Positions 16,406-23,497 of a DNA stretch of 23,497 nt are shown here, in pieces. Origin of the DNA: an uncultured Clostridia bacterium (GTDB taxonomy: Bacteria; Bacillota; Clostridia; Oscillospirales; Acutalibacteraceae); assembly GCA_947168785.1 (NCBI GenBank), contig CAMVNL010000002.1, forward strand, positions 1 through 23,497. The letters are read 5' to 3'. The position numbers were made by a program, and so were the translations under genes. The notes beneath the pieces were generated by a model. That model had not been told where the DNA came from and made no database searches. It saw nothing but the letters and a program-made list of their open reading frames with translations. The first letter of the stretch is position 1. The number at the start of each line of letters is the position of its first letter.

Positions 16406-17109
16406 CTTCCGTGTTTTTTGATCAGGCGCAATACTTCTTTCAGAAACCCGAAATAGTACCGGAGCGACAGATGGGACTGTCCGTGCTTCCGGACAGAGAC
16501 CTTCGAGGGGATCTCATAAAACGGGATATCATACATCTCCGGCAACAGCGCCAGCGCCAGAATAAACGTGTCCACGCTGTCGCTGAAATCATACTGCTCC
16601 AGCAACGCTTTGGGGGTACACTGAAACATATAGGTGATGTCGCTCTGCTTCGTCCGGAGAAGCACGTGCAGCAGCGTCTGAAAAGCGATATTGCAATACC
16701 GCTTAAGAGTGGGATATTCCGCGAAATCGCCCTTGCGCAGCCTGCGGGAGGCGGTGATCACCGCGCCGGGATGCCGCTTTGCCAGCGCGATCATTTCGGC
16801 GATATCCCTCGGGTCATTCTCCATGTCCCCGCCGATGGCCGTCACGCAATCGCCCGTTGCGCCGTAAAAACCTTCATAAACAGCCGCGCCGATGCCAGGC
16901 CGCTTCTGCCGGATGATCTCAAGTCTGATTTCAGGGAATTCCGCCTGCAGCGATCGGAGATAGGCGACGTAATTCTCTGTGGAACGGTCGTCGTGGATCA
17001 GTTTGATCTCGGCGATATCCTCATGACGGCAGGTCTCGTAGATCTGCCCGACGACGTTTTTGATGTCCTCATATTCATCTATTGTGGGAATGATCACAGA
17101 AAGCTTCAG
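16399..17109 (-). CDS. Soluble family-2 glycosyltransferase
   Basis: A GT-A-fold glycosyltransferase of about 236 residues from CTG 17109, or 232 from the alternative GTG 17097. The CTG start gives MKLSVIIPTIDE, a classic family-2 N-terminus, and lies 7 nt after TGAGGA; GTG 17097 would cut into the first beta strand and lacks a well-spaced site. Motifs: SVIIPT (residues 4-9), HDDRSTE (39-45) for the nucleotide sugar, and the metal-binding region GGDMENDPRD (93-102), similar to dolichyl-phosphate mannose synthase-like enzymes. Unlike the glycosyltransferase at 10615 it has no C-terminal membrane helices and ends in a basic amphipathic LKEVLRLIKKHGRR, which may lie on the membrane. It is second in the operon, 10 nt after the membrane protein's stop and 7 nt before the radical SAM pair. 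Sugar and acceptor are unknown. Confidence 0.85.
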   Translation of the reverse strand: MKLSVIIPTIDEYEDIKNVVGQIYETCRHEDIAEIKLIHDDRSTENYVAYLRSLQAEFPEIRLEIIRQKRPGIGAAVYEGFYGATGDCVTAIGGDMENDPRDIAEMIALAKRHPGAVITASRRLRKGDFAEYPTLKRYCNIAFQTLLHVLLRTKQSDITYMFQCTPKALLEQYDFSDSVDTFILALALLPEMYDIPFYEIPSKVSVRKHGQSHLSLRYYFGFLKEVLRLIKKHGRR

Positions 17110-17116
17110 AACCGTA

Positions 17117-17122
17117 TCCTCA
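17117..17122 (-). promoter_or_regulatory. Ribosome binding site supporting a CTG start at 17109
   Basis: TGAGGA on the minus strand, beginning with the stop codon of the upstream membrane-protein gene and 7 nt from CTG 17109. Stop-codon overlap and spacing match the site used for the next gene. Confidence 0.6.
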
Positions 17123-18676
17123 CTGTTTCATTAATGATAACCCATACACAATATAGGCGGCGACCGCCGCTGTGCAACACCCCGCCGCAGCCGGTTTCAT
17201 TTTTGTATAATCCGCAACGCGATGCAGCGCAGCCCCTTTATCAAAATAGACCGTGGCAAAAACAAAAAACTGTGACAACAACGCGGCAGAGACCCAGCGC
17301 CAGATATCCGTGGAGATAATCAGTTCGGGCACCAATACAAGCGCCTGTCCGATAAAACAGAAGTAGGGCAATTTCTTTAATCCCTTTTCTTTGAAAGCGC
17401 AAATTCCCCAAACGACAGCGGCAAATAAAAATACCGGCAGGAACAGACAGAGATCCTTGTAAAGCATCCCCCCGTCGAACCCTTTGATCGTCCAGTTTTT
17501 AAGAAATTCAAAAAAATCCCCGATATTCTCAAAATAATCGTAATCCTTATACTGACCGAAAATATAAAAGTCAAAATAAGGACGGTATATGGGCGCTCCC
17601 ATAATCCCCGTCAGAGCATCTCGCTGGCTCACCGTCAAACTGAATCTGGCCAACATATGCTGATAAAACTCTTCCGAAGTCAGCCGCAAATAGTTTTTGG
17701 AAAGAAAAACAAAATAGTAGAACGAAGCGGCAGATACTGAGCCGCCTCCTGCGAATGCAATCCATTTGCCGACCCGCACCCGCTTCTTTTCCGCAAAAAA
17801 AGCATAATACAACAGCAACGTGAGCATGGGCGGCAAAAAGGAAAAAAGAAACTCGTAATGTATCGCCATTCCGACCAGACAGAAAACAGGGGTGACGAAG
17901 GCCGCCAGCGGCGTTTTGAGAAACGCCAGCCAAACAAGGAATAACAGCAGCAGATAGACGTCCAAAAGCCCTGGGGCAGACATGTTTTCCACCACCGCCA
18001 GTGGGTTCGTCATCATCAGGAGACCGAACAGCGCCGCAGGAACCGATCTGTTTTTCAACCCCGTCCGCAGCAGAAGCCCCACGATCACCGCCTGGCCGAC
18101 CAGCGAAAGAACGACGGAAACGTTGATAATCCTGTTCATCAGATCAATGCTCACCTTATCCGTGAACAGTGAAATCACCGCGCCGACAAACAGTCGGGAA
18201 CAATACCCGACGCTGTAATCGCAGACGTAAAACTGATAGGTGGGTGGGGTGGCCGCAAGATGGAAAAGCTGGAATTCGCTGCCCCGGCTGATCCCGGCAT
18301 ATGACAGCAGCGTGACGATGATGAAAACGGGGACGGCGACCGGTTTTTCCGCGAAACGTGTCAGCACTTGCCAGCACTTACCCAAAATACAACCGCAAAA
18401 GCCGGCGGTACGTGACGCTGCCGCGGCTGCTTTCGTGCCAAAGAATAGGAAATTCGCTGCCGTCTTTTGTGACGCGGAAGCTGCAGTTCCGGCCGCTTTC
18501 CGGGCGGACCGTGAGCCTCCCGAGAACGCTTTTTCGACGGTTCGGCGCGCGGCGGCTCTCCGTGCGGCGCTTTCCGCTTCCAGCTTCCGCTGTTCTGCCG
18601 CACGCAATTTTTCTTCCTTCGCCCATTCCTGTTCCTGTCTTGCTCTTTCGCGTTCCTCTTCAGTTAAATATGCCAT
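17120..18676 (-). CDS. Polytopic membrane protein with charged N-terminal helix
   Basis: 518 residues; I do not recognise a named family. Residues 1-50 form a highly charged Glu/Arg/Ala helix (EEERERARQEQEWAKEEK) likely to be a coiled coil. A small-residue linker follows, then about ten membrane helices from residue 113 (VAVPVFIIVTLLSYAGI) to the C-terminus. The first extracellular loop carries CDYSVGYCSRLFVGAV (152-167), and a later one AIHYEFLFSFLPPM (271-284). The overall shape resembles GT-C glycosyltransferases or polymer-handling membrane proteins, which suits the neighbouring glycosyltransferase, but this is inference. ATG 18676 follows GAAGGA at unusually tight spacing (2 nt); no better start is visible. 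It is the first gene of the operon, with a promoter at 18711-18739. Confidence 0.8.
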   Translation of the reverse strand: MAYLTEEERERARQEQEWAKEEKLRAAEQRKLEAESAARRAAARRTVEKAFSGGSRSARKAAGTAASASQKTAANFLFFGTKAAAAASRTAGFCGCILGKCWQVLTRFAEKPVAVPVFIIVTLLSYAGISRGSEFQLFHLAATPPTYQFYVCDYSVGYCSRLFVGAVISLFTDKVSIDLMNRIINVSVVLSLVGQAVIVGLLLRTGLKNRSVPAALFGLLMMTNPLAVVENMSAPGLLDVYLLLLFLVWLAFLKTPLAAFVTPVFCLVGMAIHYEFLFSFLPPMLTLLLYYAFFAEKKRVRVGKWIAFAGGGSVSAASFYYFVFLSKNYLRLTSEEFYQHMLARFSLTVSQRDALTGIMGAPIYRPYFDFYIFGQYKDYDYFENIGDFFEFLKNWTIKGFDGGMLYKDLCLFLPVFLFAAVVWGICAFKEKGLKKLPYFCFIGQALVLVPELIISTDIWRWVSAALLSQFFVFATVYFDKGAALHRVADYTKMKPAAAGCCTAAVAAYIVYGLSLMKQ

Positions 18677-18710
18677 ATTCCTTCAGTTGTTTTGATTTAA
18701 ATTTAGATTT

Positions 18711-18739
18711 ATTGTAACACTATTTCTAATCATTGTCAA
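18711..18739 (-). promoter_or_regulatory. Sigma-A promoter of the radical SAM/glycosyltransferase operon
   Basis: TTGACA (18739-18734) and TACAAT (18716-18711) with a 17-bp spacer on the minus strand. The predicted start near 18704 gives a leader of about 28 nt before ATG 18676. It lies just beyond the terminator of the upstream surface-protein gene, so the operon has its own promoter. Confidence 0.85.
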
Positions 18740-18768
18740 ACAGAAAAACCCACGTCGCGATCCCGTTC

Positions 18769-18802
18769 AAAAGAAAACTCCCCCACGGAATCCGTGAGGG
18801 AG
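18769..18802 (-). terminator. Rho-independent terminator of surface-protein gene
   Basis: In the minus-strand sense CTCCCTCACGG pairs with CCGTGGGGGAG over eleven positions (one G-U) around an ATT loop, followed by TTTTCTTTT. It begins 35 nt after the stop at 18838. Confidence 0.9.
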
Positions 18803-18837
18803 CCTCTTTACTTTTTAGAGGGAAGAATTCCCAATGC

Positions 18838-21800
18838 TTACTTTTTGCCGAACAGTTTGGCAATCATTCTGAAGAATGCGATGATTCTGCAGATAAATCC
18901 GTTGTAGCCGAAGAGTCCACCGTTCTTGCCGGCATGGTTTCTGCCGCACTTGTCGCAGTTACCGGTCGTTGTACCATCTGTCGAGCTGTTCAGATCGGTG
19001 CCGCATTCATCGCAAACACCGTCGTCATCAGCGTCAACATGTCCGGTCGCTGTTCCGACAACGTGCATGGACTCGCCGCAAACTTCGCAAGCGACTTCAT
19101 ATTCTGCTGCTTCTGTACAGGTACCTTCTTTTACGACGGTAATATGATTCTCATCATAGACATAGTGATGGGCGCCATAGTCTCCCTGCGTAGTGCTGGC
19201 TACTCTACCGCAAACCGTGCAGTACTTGGTGGTAACGTCTCTCTCCTGGCAGTTGGCCGCCTCTACGGTTTCGGTGACGTAATTATGATCCGCGTATCCG
19301 CCGTAATAGAGGCCGCAGACGACGCATTTCGCCTTTTCCGTGCAGGTAGCTGTTCCGCCGGTATGGCCGTATGCCTCTAGGAAGTCATAATCATACGTCG
19401 CGCCGCAGCGGCTACAGGTTGCTGTGGTATAACCCTTTTCCGTACATGTCGGAATGGTAAAGATCGGATTCGTCCAATCGTGCTCCAATGCAGGAATGAC
19501 GATTTCGTCGGCCGTGTACTCTTCTGTTCCGGCAACATTCTTATAATACTTGCCTTCACAACGCGAGCACACAAAATACTCAGGATTTCCGGCGACTTCA
19601 CAAGCCGCCTCCTTCGCTTCGACCTTCGTCATGTCATGGCCAAGCTTCGTGAGGACCTTCGTCTGAGCCGCTTCGTCAACGACAGCGCTGTGCGCTTCGC
19701 AGCCCTCCACGGTACAGTAACGCACCCTGGAACCGTCTTCAAGGCAGGTCGCAGCCTTCACAAGCTGCCACTCGCCCCACTGGTGCCCGGTGGCGGGCAC
19801 GTCCTTGGGCTCTGTCAGAAGCGTGTCGCAGTTGACGCACTTCTCATAGGCGGTCTTGCCCTTTTCGGTGCAGGTTGCCGCAACGGCGGGAATGGTCTCC
19901 CAAACGTGTTCCAGCTTGGGCGTCGCGGTCTGTGCCTGCAGTACCTCTCCGCACTCGGAGCAGGTCAACTCATCGGTCAAACCGGTTTCGGTGCAGGTAG
20001 CCTCTTTGCCTTCCTTCGTCACGGAGGAAGTATGCGGCAGCTTTTCTACCGTCGTATACTCTTTATATCCGCAAGCGGAGCATTCCACGTAATTCAGTCC
20101 GACCAGCGCGCAGGTTGCAGGTCTTTCGACCTGTTCCGCACCGAAGGTGTGAGCGATCTTGTCGATCACTTCGCAGCCTTCCAGAACCGTGCCGCAGGTT
20201 TCGCAGATCTTACCGGCCGTCTTGCCTTCCTCGGTGCAGGTAGCGGGCACTTCCGCCACGTCCTTGGGCGTATGGCCAAGAGCCGGGATCGTCTCAGTGA
20301 TCTCATTGCCGCAGCGCTTGCAGTACTTGGTCTGAGATCCGGCGTTCTCGCAGGTAGCCGCCGTCACGATCCATTCACTGTAGTTATGGCCGAGGGCTGT
20401 GATCACGTCGCCGCCGACGGTGGCGTCACAGAACTTACACTGCATCACCGCGCTGACGCCGTCCTCAGTGGAGGTGGCGGGAGGAGCGGGGGTCTTCTCG
20501 ATGGTGTAGGTGTGAGCGATCTTGGGCAGCCACTTGTAGTTGGTCAGGATCTTGCCGCAGACGTCGCAGACCTTGTACTCGGATTTACCCATCTCCGTGC
20601 AGGTGGCGGGCTGTTCCGGAATGGTCTTCTCGGTATGATCGGCAAGCGCGTCATAGACGACCTCCGTATAGTCGCAACCGTCGCGCTGGCAGCTATAGGT
20701 GGTATAGCCGGCCGTCTCGCAGGGCTTGTCGGACTCGGTGCGAACGCCGTCGTCCAGATCATGGCCGAGCGCGGGCTGTGTGGTCACCGCCGTGCTGCCC
20801 TCCGCGATCTCACCGCAGCGAGAGCAGACCTTACCGGCGGTATGGCCGTCCTTGGTGCAGGTAGCAGGCTCGGCGGGAGTCTCAACGAAGTTGTGTCCAA
20901 GAGCTGCTTTGACCGTAGCGGCCTCGGTGATCTCGTTCTTGCCGTCCTTATCGGAGAAGAACTTACCGCAGTTGCCGCAGGTGAAGTACTCGATATTACC
21001 GGTCTCCGTGCAGGTAGGCTCCACCTTCATGTGGCGGGTCATGGCATGACCGAGCGCCGGGATCACGTAGGAATCCACAAGCACCATATTGCAGCGTTCG
21101 CAGACGATCTTTTCAGACTTGCCTTCCGCGGTGCAGGTAGCGGGTACTTCATCCGTCTTCTTTTCCTGATGGCCGAGCGCATCCGTGAAGTTGCGCTTCT
21201 CGGTATGCATCTCATTGTTGGCGCACACGTACAGGTCATAACCCTTCACGGTGCAGGTGGGGGCGACCGTCTCGCTGAATGCATAGTTGTGGCCGATGGC
21301 GGGAATGATTCCGTCAGCGGATTCCACTTCCACGAACGTACCGTCAGCGATATCGTAATATCTCGGACGGCTGTTATCCTCCGTCTTCACGGTATTGCCG
21401 CAAAGAGCGCAGGCAGCGGTGGCGTACTTGCCGGTGCCTTCACAGGTGGGCGCCTTATAACCGCCATAGGTGATGACAAGGTTGCCGTTTGCATCCATGT
21501 GGTTGAAGGCGGGAAGGATCTTCTTCCAGACGTGTCCGCAGTCCTCGCACTTCAGGTATTGATAACCGTCCTTTGTGCAGGTGGCGTCCTTGGCAGCGGT
21601 GACGTCGTTATCCTGATTGTATTTCGTTCCGCGGATCGCATAGACTTCGGAGCTGGTCATCTCCTTATAATGATGCGAATACGCGTCGTACGTCGCCTGA
21701 ACGGTGATATCATCCTGTACGTTCTTGAACTTCGCAGTGTAGTTGATACCGGAAGTGGAGGAGGTGTACAGTCCCTTGCCGTCCGAACGGACCCACTCGC

Positions 21801-23298
21801 GGAACACGTAGTGGTACTTATCATTCGCATGAATGATATTGCTGCTGTCAATGATCGGTTTGCCGTTCGCGTCCTTATCGGCGAGCTTCACCGTAGGCGC
21901 GGTAACAACGTATCTCTCGTTCGTGGCGGTATCGTCGCGCAGCAGATCATCATAGGAGACCTGCTTCGTCTCACGTTTATAGTCGCCTTCCAGATCGCTG
22001 CCGTCGTAATAAACGAAGGTCACGTTCTGGTTATTGACGCTGAACCGAGCAAACAAAGACTTGTCGATACGGGTCTGCAGTGTGCCGCCGGTCTTGGCGT
22101 ACTTGGCAGTTTCAGCCTCGGAATCCACATCGTCCCAACCGATGAAGGTGTAGCCCTTCTTCACGGGGATGACGTTGGCAGGGTTAATATCAAACAAAAT
22201 CTCCGCCACGTTATTAATACTTGCGTTGCCGGTGGCCGTGCTGATATATTGCGTCTTATACTGGGTATCGGGAGTGGGAACCGCTGTGATACCGTCGTGC
22301 GTGGTATTGTAGTCCAGCGCGAGGGTATCGTTCTGATACACCGCGTAGTACTTGTACTCCGCGTCGCGGACGGTGTGGCTTTCGGAGGTCACTGTGGCGG
22401 CAACCGTTGCCGCTGCATTGGTGGTGGTATCCGTCCGCCAGCCGCAGAAGGTGAAGGTTCTGCCGTCCAGCGTGATGGTCTTATTAAAGCCGCTGGTGGG
22501 AACCGTCACATCCGCCGCGGTAGGAGTATTGGCGTCCGTCTTTCTCAGAGTGGTCGTCTGAATGGCAGACGTCTGAGCACCGGCAGAGGTATAGGTATAA
22601 TACCGCGCCGTGGTGGTGCATTCATAGACGGGATAATACGTATAGTACTCCGTGCCGGGGTGCTCCTTGACGGGCACATCCGTTTCCCTGGTTTCGAACG
22701 CGCTGAACCCAGTAGAGGTGGTGTCCTCCCTGTTCCAGCCCTTCAGGGTGTAGGTAACGCCGTCCTTGGTATAAGAAGTGACGACCTGAGTAGCTTTCGG
22801 GAACAGAACATAACCTGCGTTAGCGGTTCCCTCCGCCAAGCCGGACACATCAAAATACTGCGCCGTCGCACTGGCGTCATAATACTTGAACTTCGCCATG
22901 ATGGTGGTGCCCACGTGCTTATATACAGGATGCAACTCTGTGGGCGTCAGGTTCGCCGTGGACGTAGGCGTTCCCGCGCCGGGCACAGCCAAGGTTGCCG
23001 TCTCGGCGTTATAGGCGATGGTAGCCGTGCCCTCGCCGAGCTTCGTGGGCTTTGTCAGAGACCAGCCCTGCAGCTCATAGATCTTGCCGTCCAGCGAGAA
23101 CCTGCGGATAATGCTGTCTTCGCCACTCTCTGTCACAGGGGGAACAGGCATGGCGCCTGTCTCGCCGTCACCGTTGACCGTCACGTCTTTTTGGATAAAG
23201 CTGTAGGAATCGGTCTGTGCGCTCGTATAGTAGTTAAATTTGGCGTAGAACTTGGTGGTGGTCAGCGCATAGACCGGATAGAAGGTATAGCCGGCCAC
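18838..23298 (-). CDS. Cysteine-repeat surface protein, 5'-truncated
   Basis: A large extracellular-type protein, 1486 residues from GTG 23298. That codon is not credible as the native start: it has no ribosome site and no signal peptide, and module-like sequence (GFGATHSVNTGVAGYTFYPVY) continues upstream to about 23360. The gene is therefore 5'-truncated. Order of parts: five or six beta modules of 75-120 residues resembling Listeria-Bacteroides (InlB B) repeats, with GW...YYPVY hallmarks (nt about 21690-23360); about 20 cysteine-rich repeats (18960-21690); a DADDDGVCDECG calcium-loop-like segment; and a C-terminal CDKCGRNH...FRMIAKLFGKK tail. No LPXTG motif is present. The Cys pairs could bind zinc or form disulfides. 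An adhesin or stalk role is inference. Transcription ends at the hairpin 18769-18802. Confidence 0.85.
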   Translation of the reverse strand: MAGYTFYPVYALTTTKFYAKFNYYTSAQTDSYSFIQKDVTVNGDGETGAMPVPPVTESGEDSIIRRFSLDGKIYELQGWSLTKPTKLGEGTATIAYNAETATLAVPGAGTPTSTANLTPTELHPVYKHVGTTIMAKFKYYDASATAQYFDVSGLAEGTANAGYVLFPKATQVVTSYTKDGVTYTLKGWNREDTTSTGFSAFETRETDVPVKEHPGTEYYTYYPVYECTTTARYYTYTSAGAQTSAIQTTTLRKTDANTPTAADVTVPTSGFNKTITLDGRTFTFCGWRTDTTTNAAATVAATVTSESHTVRDAEYKYYAVYQNDTLALDYNTTHDGITAVPTPDTQYKTQYISTATGNASINNVAEILFDINPANVIPVKKGYTFIGWDDVDSEAETAKYAKTGGTLQTRIDKSLFARFSVNNQNVTFVYYDGSDLEGDYKRETKQVSYDDLLRDDTATNERYVVTAPTVKLADKDANGKPIIDSSNIIHANDKYHYVFREWVRSDGKGLYTSSTSGINYTAKFKNVQDDITVQATYDAYSHHYKEMTSSEVYAIRGTKYNQDNDVTAAKDATCTKDGYQYLKCEDCGHVWKKILPAFNHMDANGNLVITYGGYKAPTCEGTGKYATAACALCGNTVKTEDNSRPRYYDIADGTFVEVESADGIIPAIGHNYAFSETVAPTCTVKGYDLYVCANNEMHTEKRNFTDALGHQEKKTDEVPATCTAEGKSEKIVCERCNMVLVDSYVIPALGHAMTRHMKVEPTCTETGNIEYFTCGNCGKFFSDKDGKNEITEAATVKAALGHNFVETPAEPATCTKDGHTAGKVCSRCGEIAEGSTAVTTQPALGHDLDDGVRTESDKPCETAGYTTYSCQRDGCDYTEVVYDALADHTEKTIPEQPATCTEMGKSEYKVCDVCGKILTNYKWLPKIAHTYTIEKTPAPPATSTEDGVSAVMQCKFCDATVGGDVITALGHNYSEWIVTAATCENAGSQTKYCKRCGNEITETIPALGHTPKDVAEVPATCTEEGKTAGKICETCGTVLEGCEVIDKIAHTFGAEQVERPATCALVGLNYVECSACGYKEYTTVEKLPHTSSVTKEGKEATCTETGLTDELTCSECGEVLQAQTATPKLEHVWETIPAVAATCTEKGKTAYEKCVNCDTLLTEPKDVPATGHQWGEWQLVKAATCLEDGSRVRYCTVEGCEAHSAVVDEAAQTKVLTKLGHDMTKVEAKEAACEVAGNPEYFVCSRCEGKYYKNVAGTEEYTADEIVIPALEHDWTNPIFTIPTCTEKGYTTATCSRCGATYDYDFLEAYGHTGGTATCTEKAKCVVCGLYYGGYADHNYVTETVEAANCQERDVTTKYCTVCGRVASTTQGDYGAHHYVYDENHITVVKEGTCTEAAEYEVACEVCGESMHVVGTATGHVDADDDGVCDECGTDLNSSTDGTTTGNCDKCGRNHAGKNGGLFGYNGFICRIIAFFRMIAKLFGKK
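18960..21690 (-). repeat. About 20 cysteine-rich repeats
   Basis: Tandem units of about 38-60 residues with consensus P-A-T-C-T-E-x-G-K/Y-x-x-x-x-C-x-x-C-G, a variable link, I-P-A-L-G-H, then a spacer. Each normally has one single Cys, one CxxC pair and one His. Some are degenerate: one has PATSTEDG (Cys to Ser), one has VCANNEMH in place of CxxC, and two have C-x4-C (SCQRDGCDY and YCTVEGCEA). The sequence divergence argues for an old array, not a recent expansion. Confidence 0.9.
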
Positions 23299-23360
23299 GC
23301 CCGTGTTGACACTGTGGGTTGCGCCGAATCCAATGTCTGCCTGCTGCGTCGCGCCGCCCC
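21690..23360 (-). repeat. Listeria-Bacteroides-like beta modules
   Basis: Five complete modules and one partial one lie N-terminal to the cysteine repeats. Each has an AKFNYY/ARYYTY-type first strand, a central L-x-GW or FIGW motif and a closing YYPVYE or YAVYQ. The last two (FIGWDDVDSEAE...ARF and FREWVRSDGKG...VQATYD) are closest to classic InlB B-repeats. Confidence 0.65.
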
Positions 23361-23362
23361 AT

Positions 23363-23497
23363 TTGGCGGAGGTGGTGCTGGAATCCCTGCACCTGCCCTG
23401 TCCGGAGCCGGATCTTGCGGACTGGCAGCATCTGGTGCATGTGCTCCGTCACCCCGAAAGTACCGTGGAGATCGCGATTGCGGGAAAGTATACGCAG
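23363..23497 (+). CDS. pyrG: CTP synthase, internal fragment
   Basis: On the plus strand this stretch reads LAEVVLESLHLPCPEPDLADW followed by PESTVEIAIAGKYTQ, continuing off the window. It matches the linker of CTP synthase between the N-terminal synthetase domain and the glutaminase domain, where families carry PDL-x-W and a V-x-I-A-x-VGKY strand. CTP synthase amidates UTP to CTP with glutamine. The ~250 N-terminal residues that should precede it are absent: to the left the DNA encodes the surface protein on the other strand. An in-frame ATG at 23333 exists but gives no CTP synthase sequence. The fragment is thus joined to foreign sequence between about 23340 and 23375, by misassembly or rearrangement. 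Confidence 0.75.
   Translation, partial: MAEVVLESLHLPCPEPDLADWQHLVHVLRHPESTVEIAIAGKYTQ

Noticed and set aside
12532..16421. Two antisense open frames of exactly 655 codons each, opposite the two radical SAM genes
   Set aside because: Their similar length and sequence follow from the sense genes being paralogs in the same relative frame. There is no ribosome site or recognisable domain, and the sense strand carries conserved catalytic motifs.
23296..23298. GTG 23298 as genuine start of the cysteine-repeat protein
   Set aside because: There is no ribosome site and no signal peptide, and module-like coding sequence continues upstream in frame; a TGA at 23449-23451 lies beyond the apparent junction.

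Overview
The window looks like a chromosomal piece of an uncultured gut-type Clostridia bacterium, probably Oscillospirales. This is inferred from AGGAGG-type ribosome binding sites, near-consensus sigma-A promoters, Gram-positive-style surface proteins, a lipoteichoic-acid-type glycosylation gene pair, and the TCTxxG...CxxCG...LGH repeats common in gut Firmicutes surface proteins. No rRNA, tRNA, CRISPR array, transposase or phage gene was seen.

Layout. (1) 1-7472, minus: the first ~2490 residues of a giant secreted protein of unknown function, with its C-terminus beyond the window. It has a signal peptide, duplicated helical modules, a DxDxDG calcium loop and TYY-type modules. (2) 7473-7855: its promoter, a structured mRNA leader, and the terminator of the next transcript. 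(3) 7856-11559, minus: a two-gene operon, a GtrB/CsbB-type polyprenyl-phosphate glycosyltransferase followed by a YfhO-family membrane glycosyltransferase. (4) 11560-11639: a divergent control region with a perfect plus-strand promoter whose -35 box lies in an operator-like palindrome. (5) 11640-12512, plus: a small radical SAM protein. (6) 12526-18676, minus: a four-gene operon of a polytopic membrane protein, a soluble family-2 glycosyltransferase and two tandem paralogous B12-binding-type radical SAM proteins. (7) 18838 to about 23360, minus: a large surface protein with Listeria-Bacteroides-like repeats, about 20 cysteine-rich repeats and a short conserved-looking C-terminal module, ending at a strong terminator. 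(8) About 23363-23497, plus: an internal fragment of CTP synthase (pyrG), which abuts the 5'-truncated surface-protein gene.

How the genes may work together (inference): all complete genes point to the cell envelope. The glycosyltransferase/YfhO pair should load a sugar on undecaprenyl phosphate and transfer it outside the cell to a polymer. The four-gene operon combines a second glycosyltransferase and a membrane protein with two cobalamin-type radical SAM enzymes. That makes it a candidate system for radical-based modification, possibly C-methylation, of a surface glycan or lipid. The flanking giant proteins would be displayed on the same surface.

The most interesting points are the tandem radical SAM/glycosyltransferase operon, two probable CTG start codons in that operon, and the giant repeat proteins. 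The right end looks like a chimeric junction and should not be trusted as native gene order.
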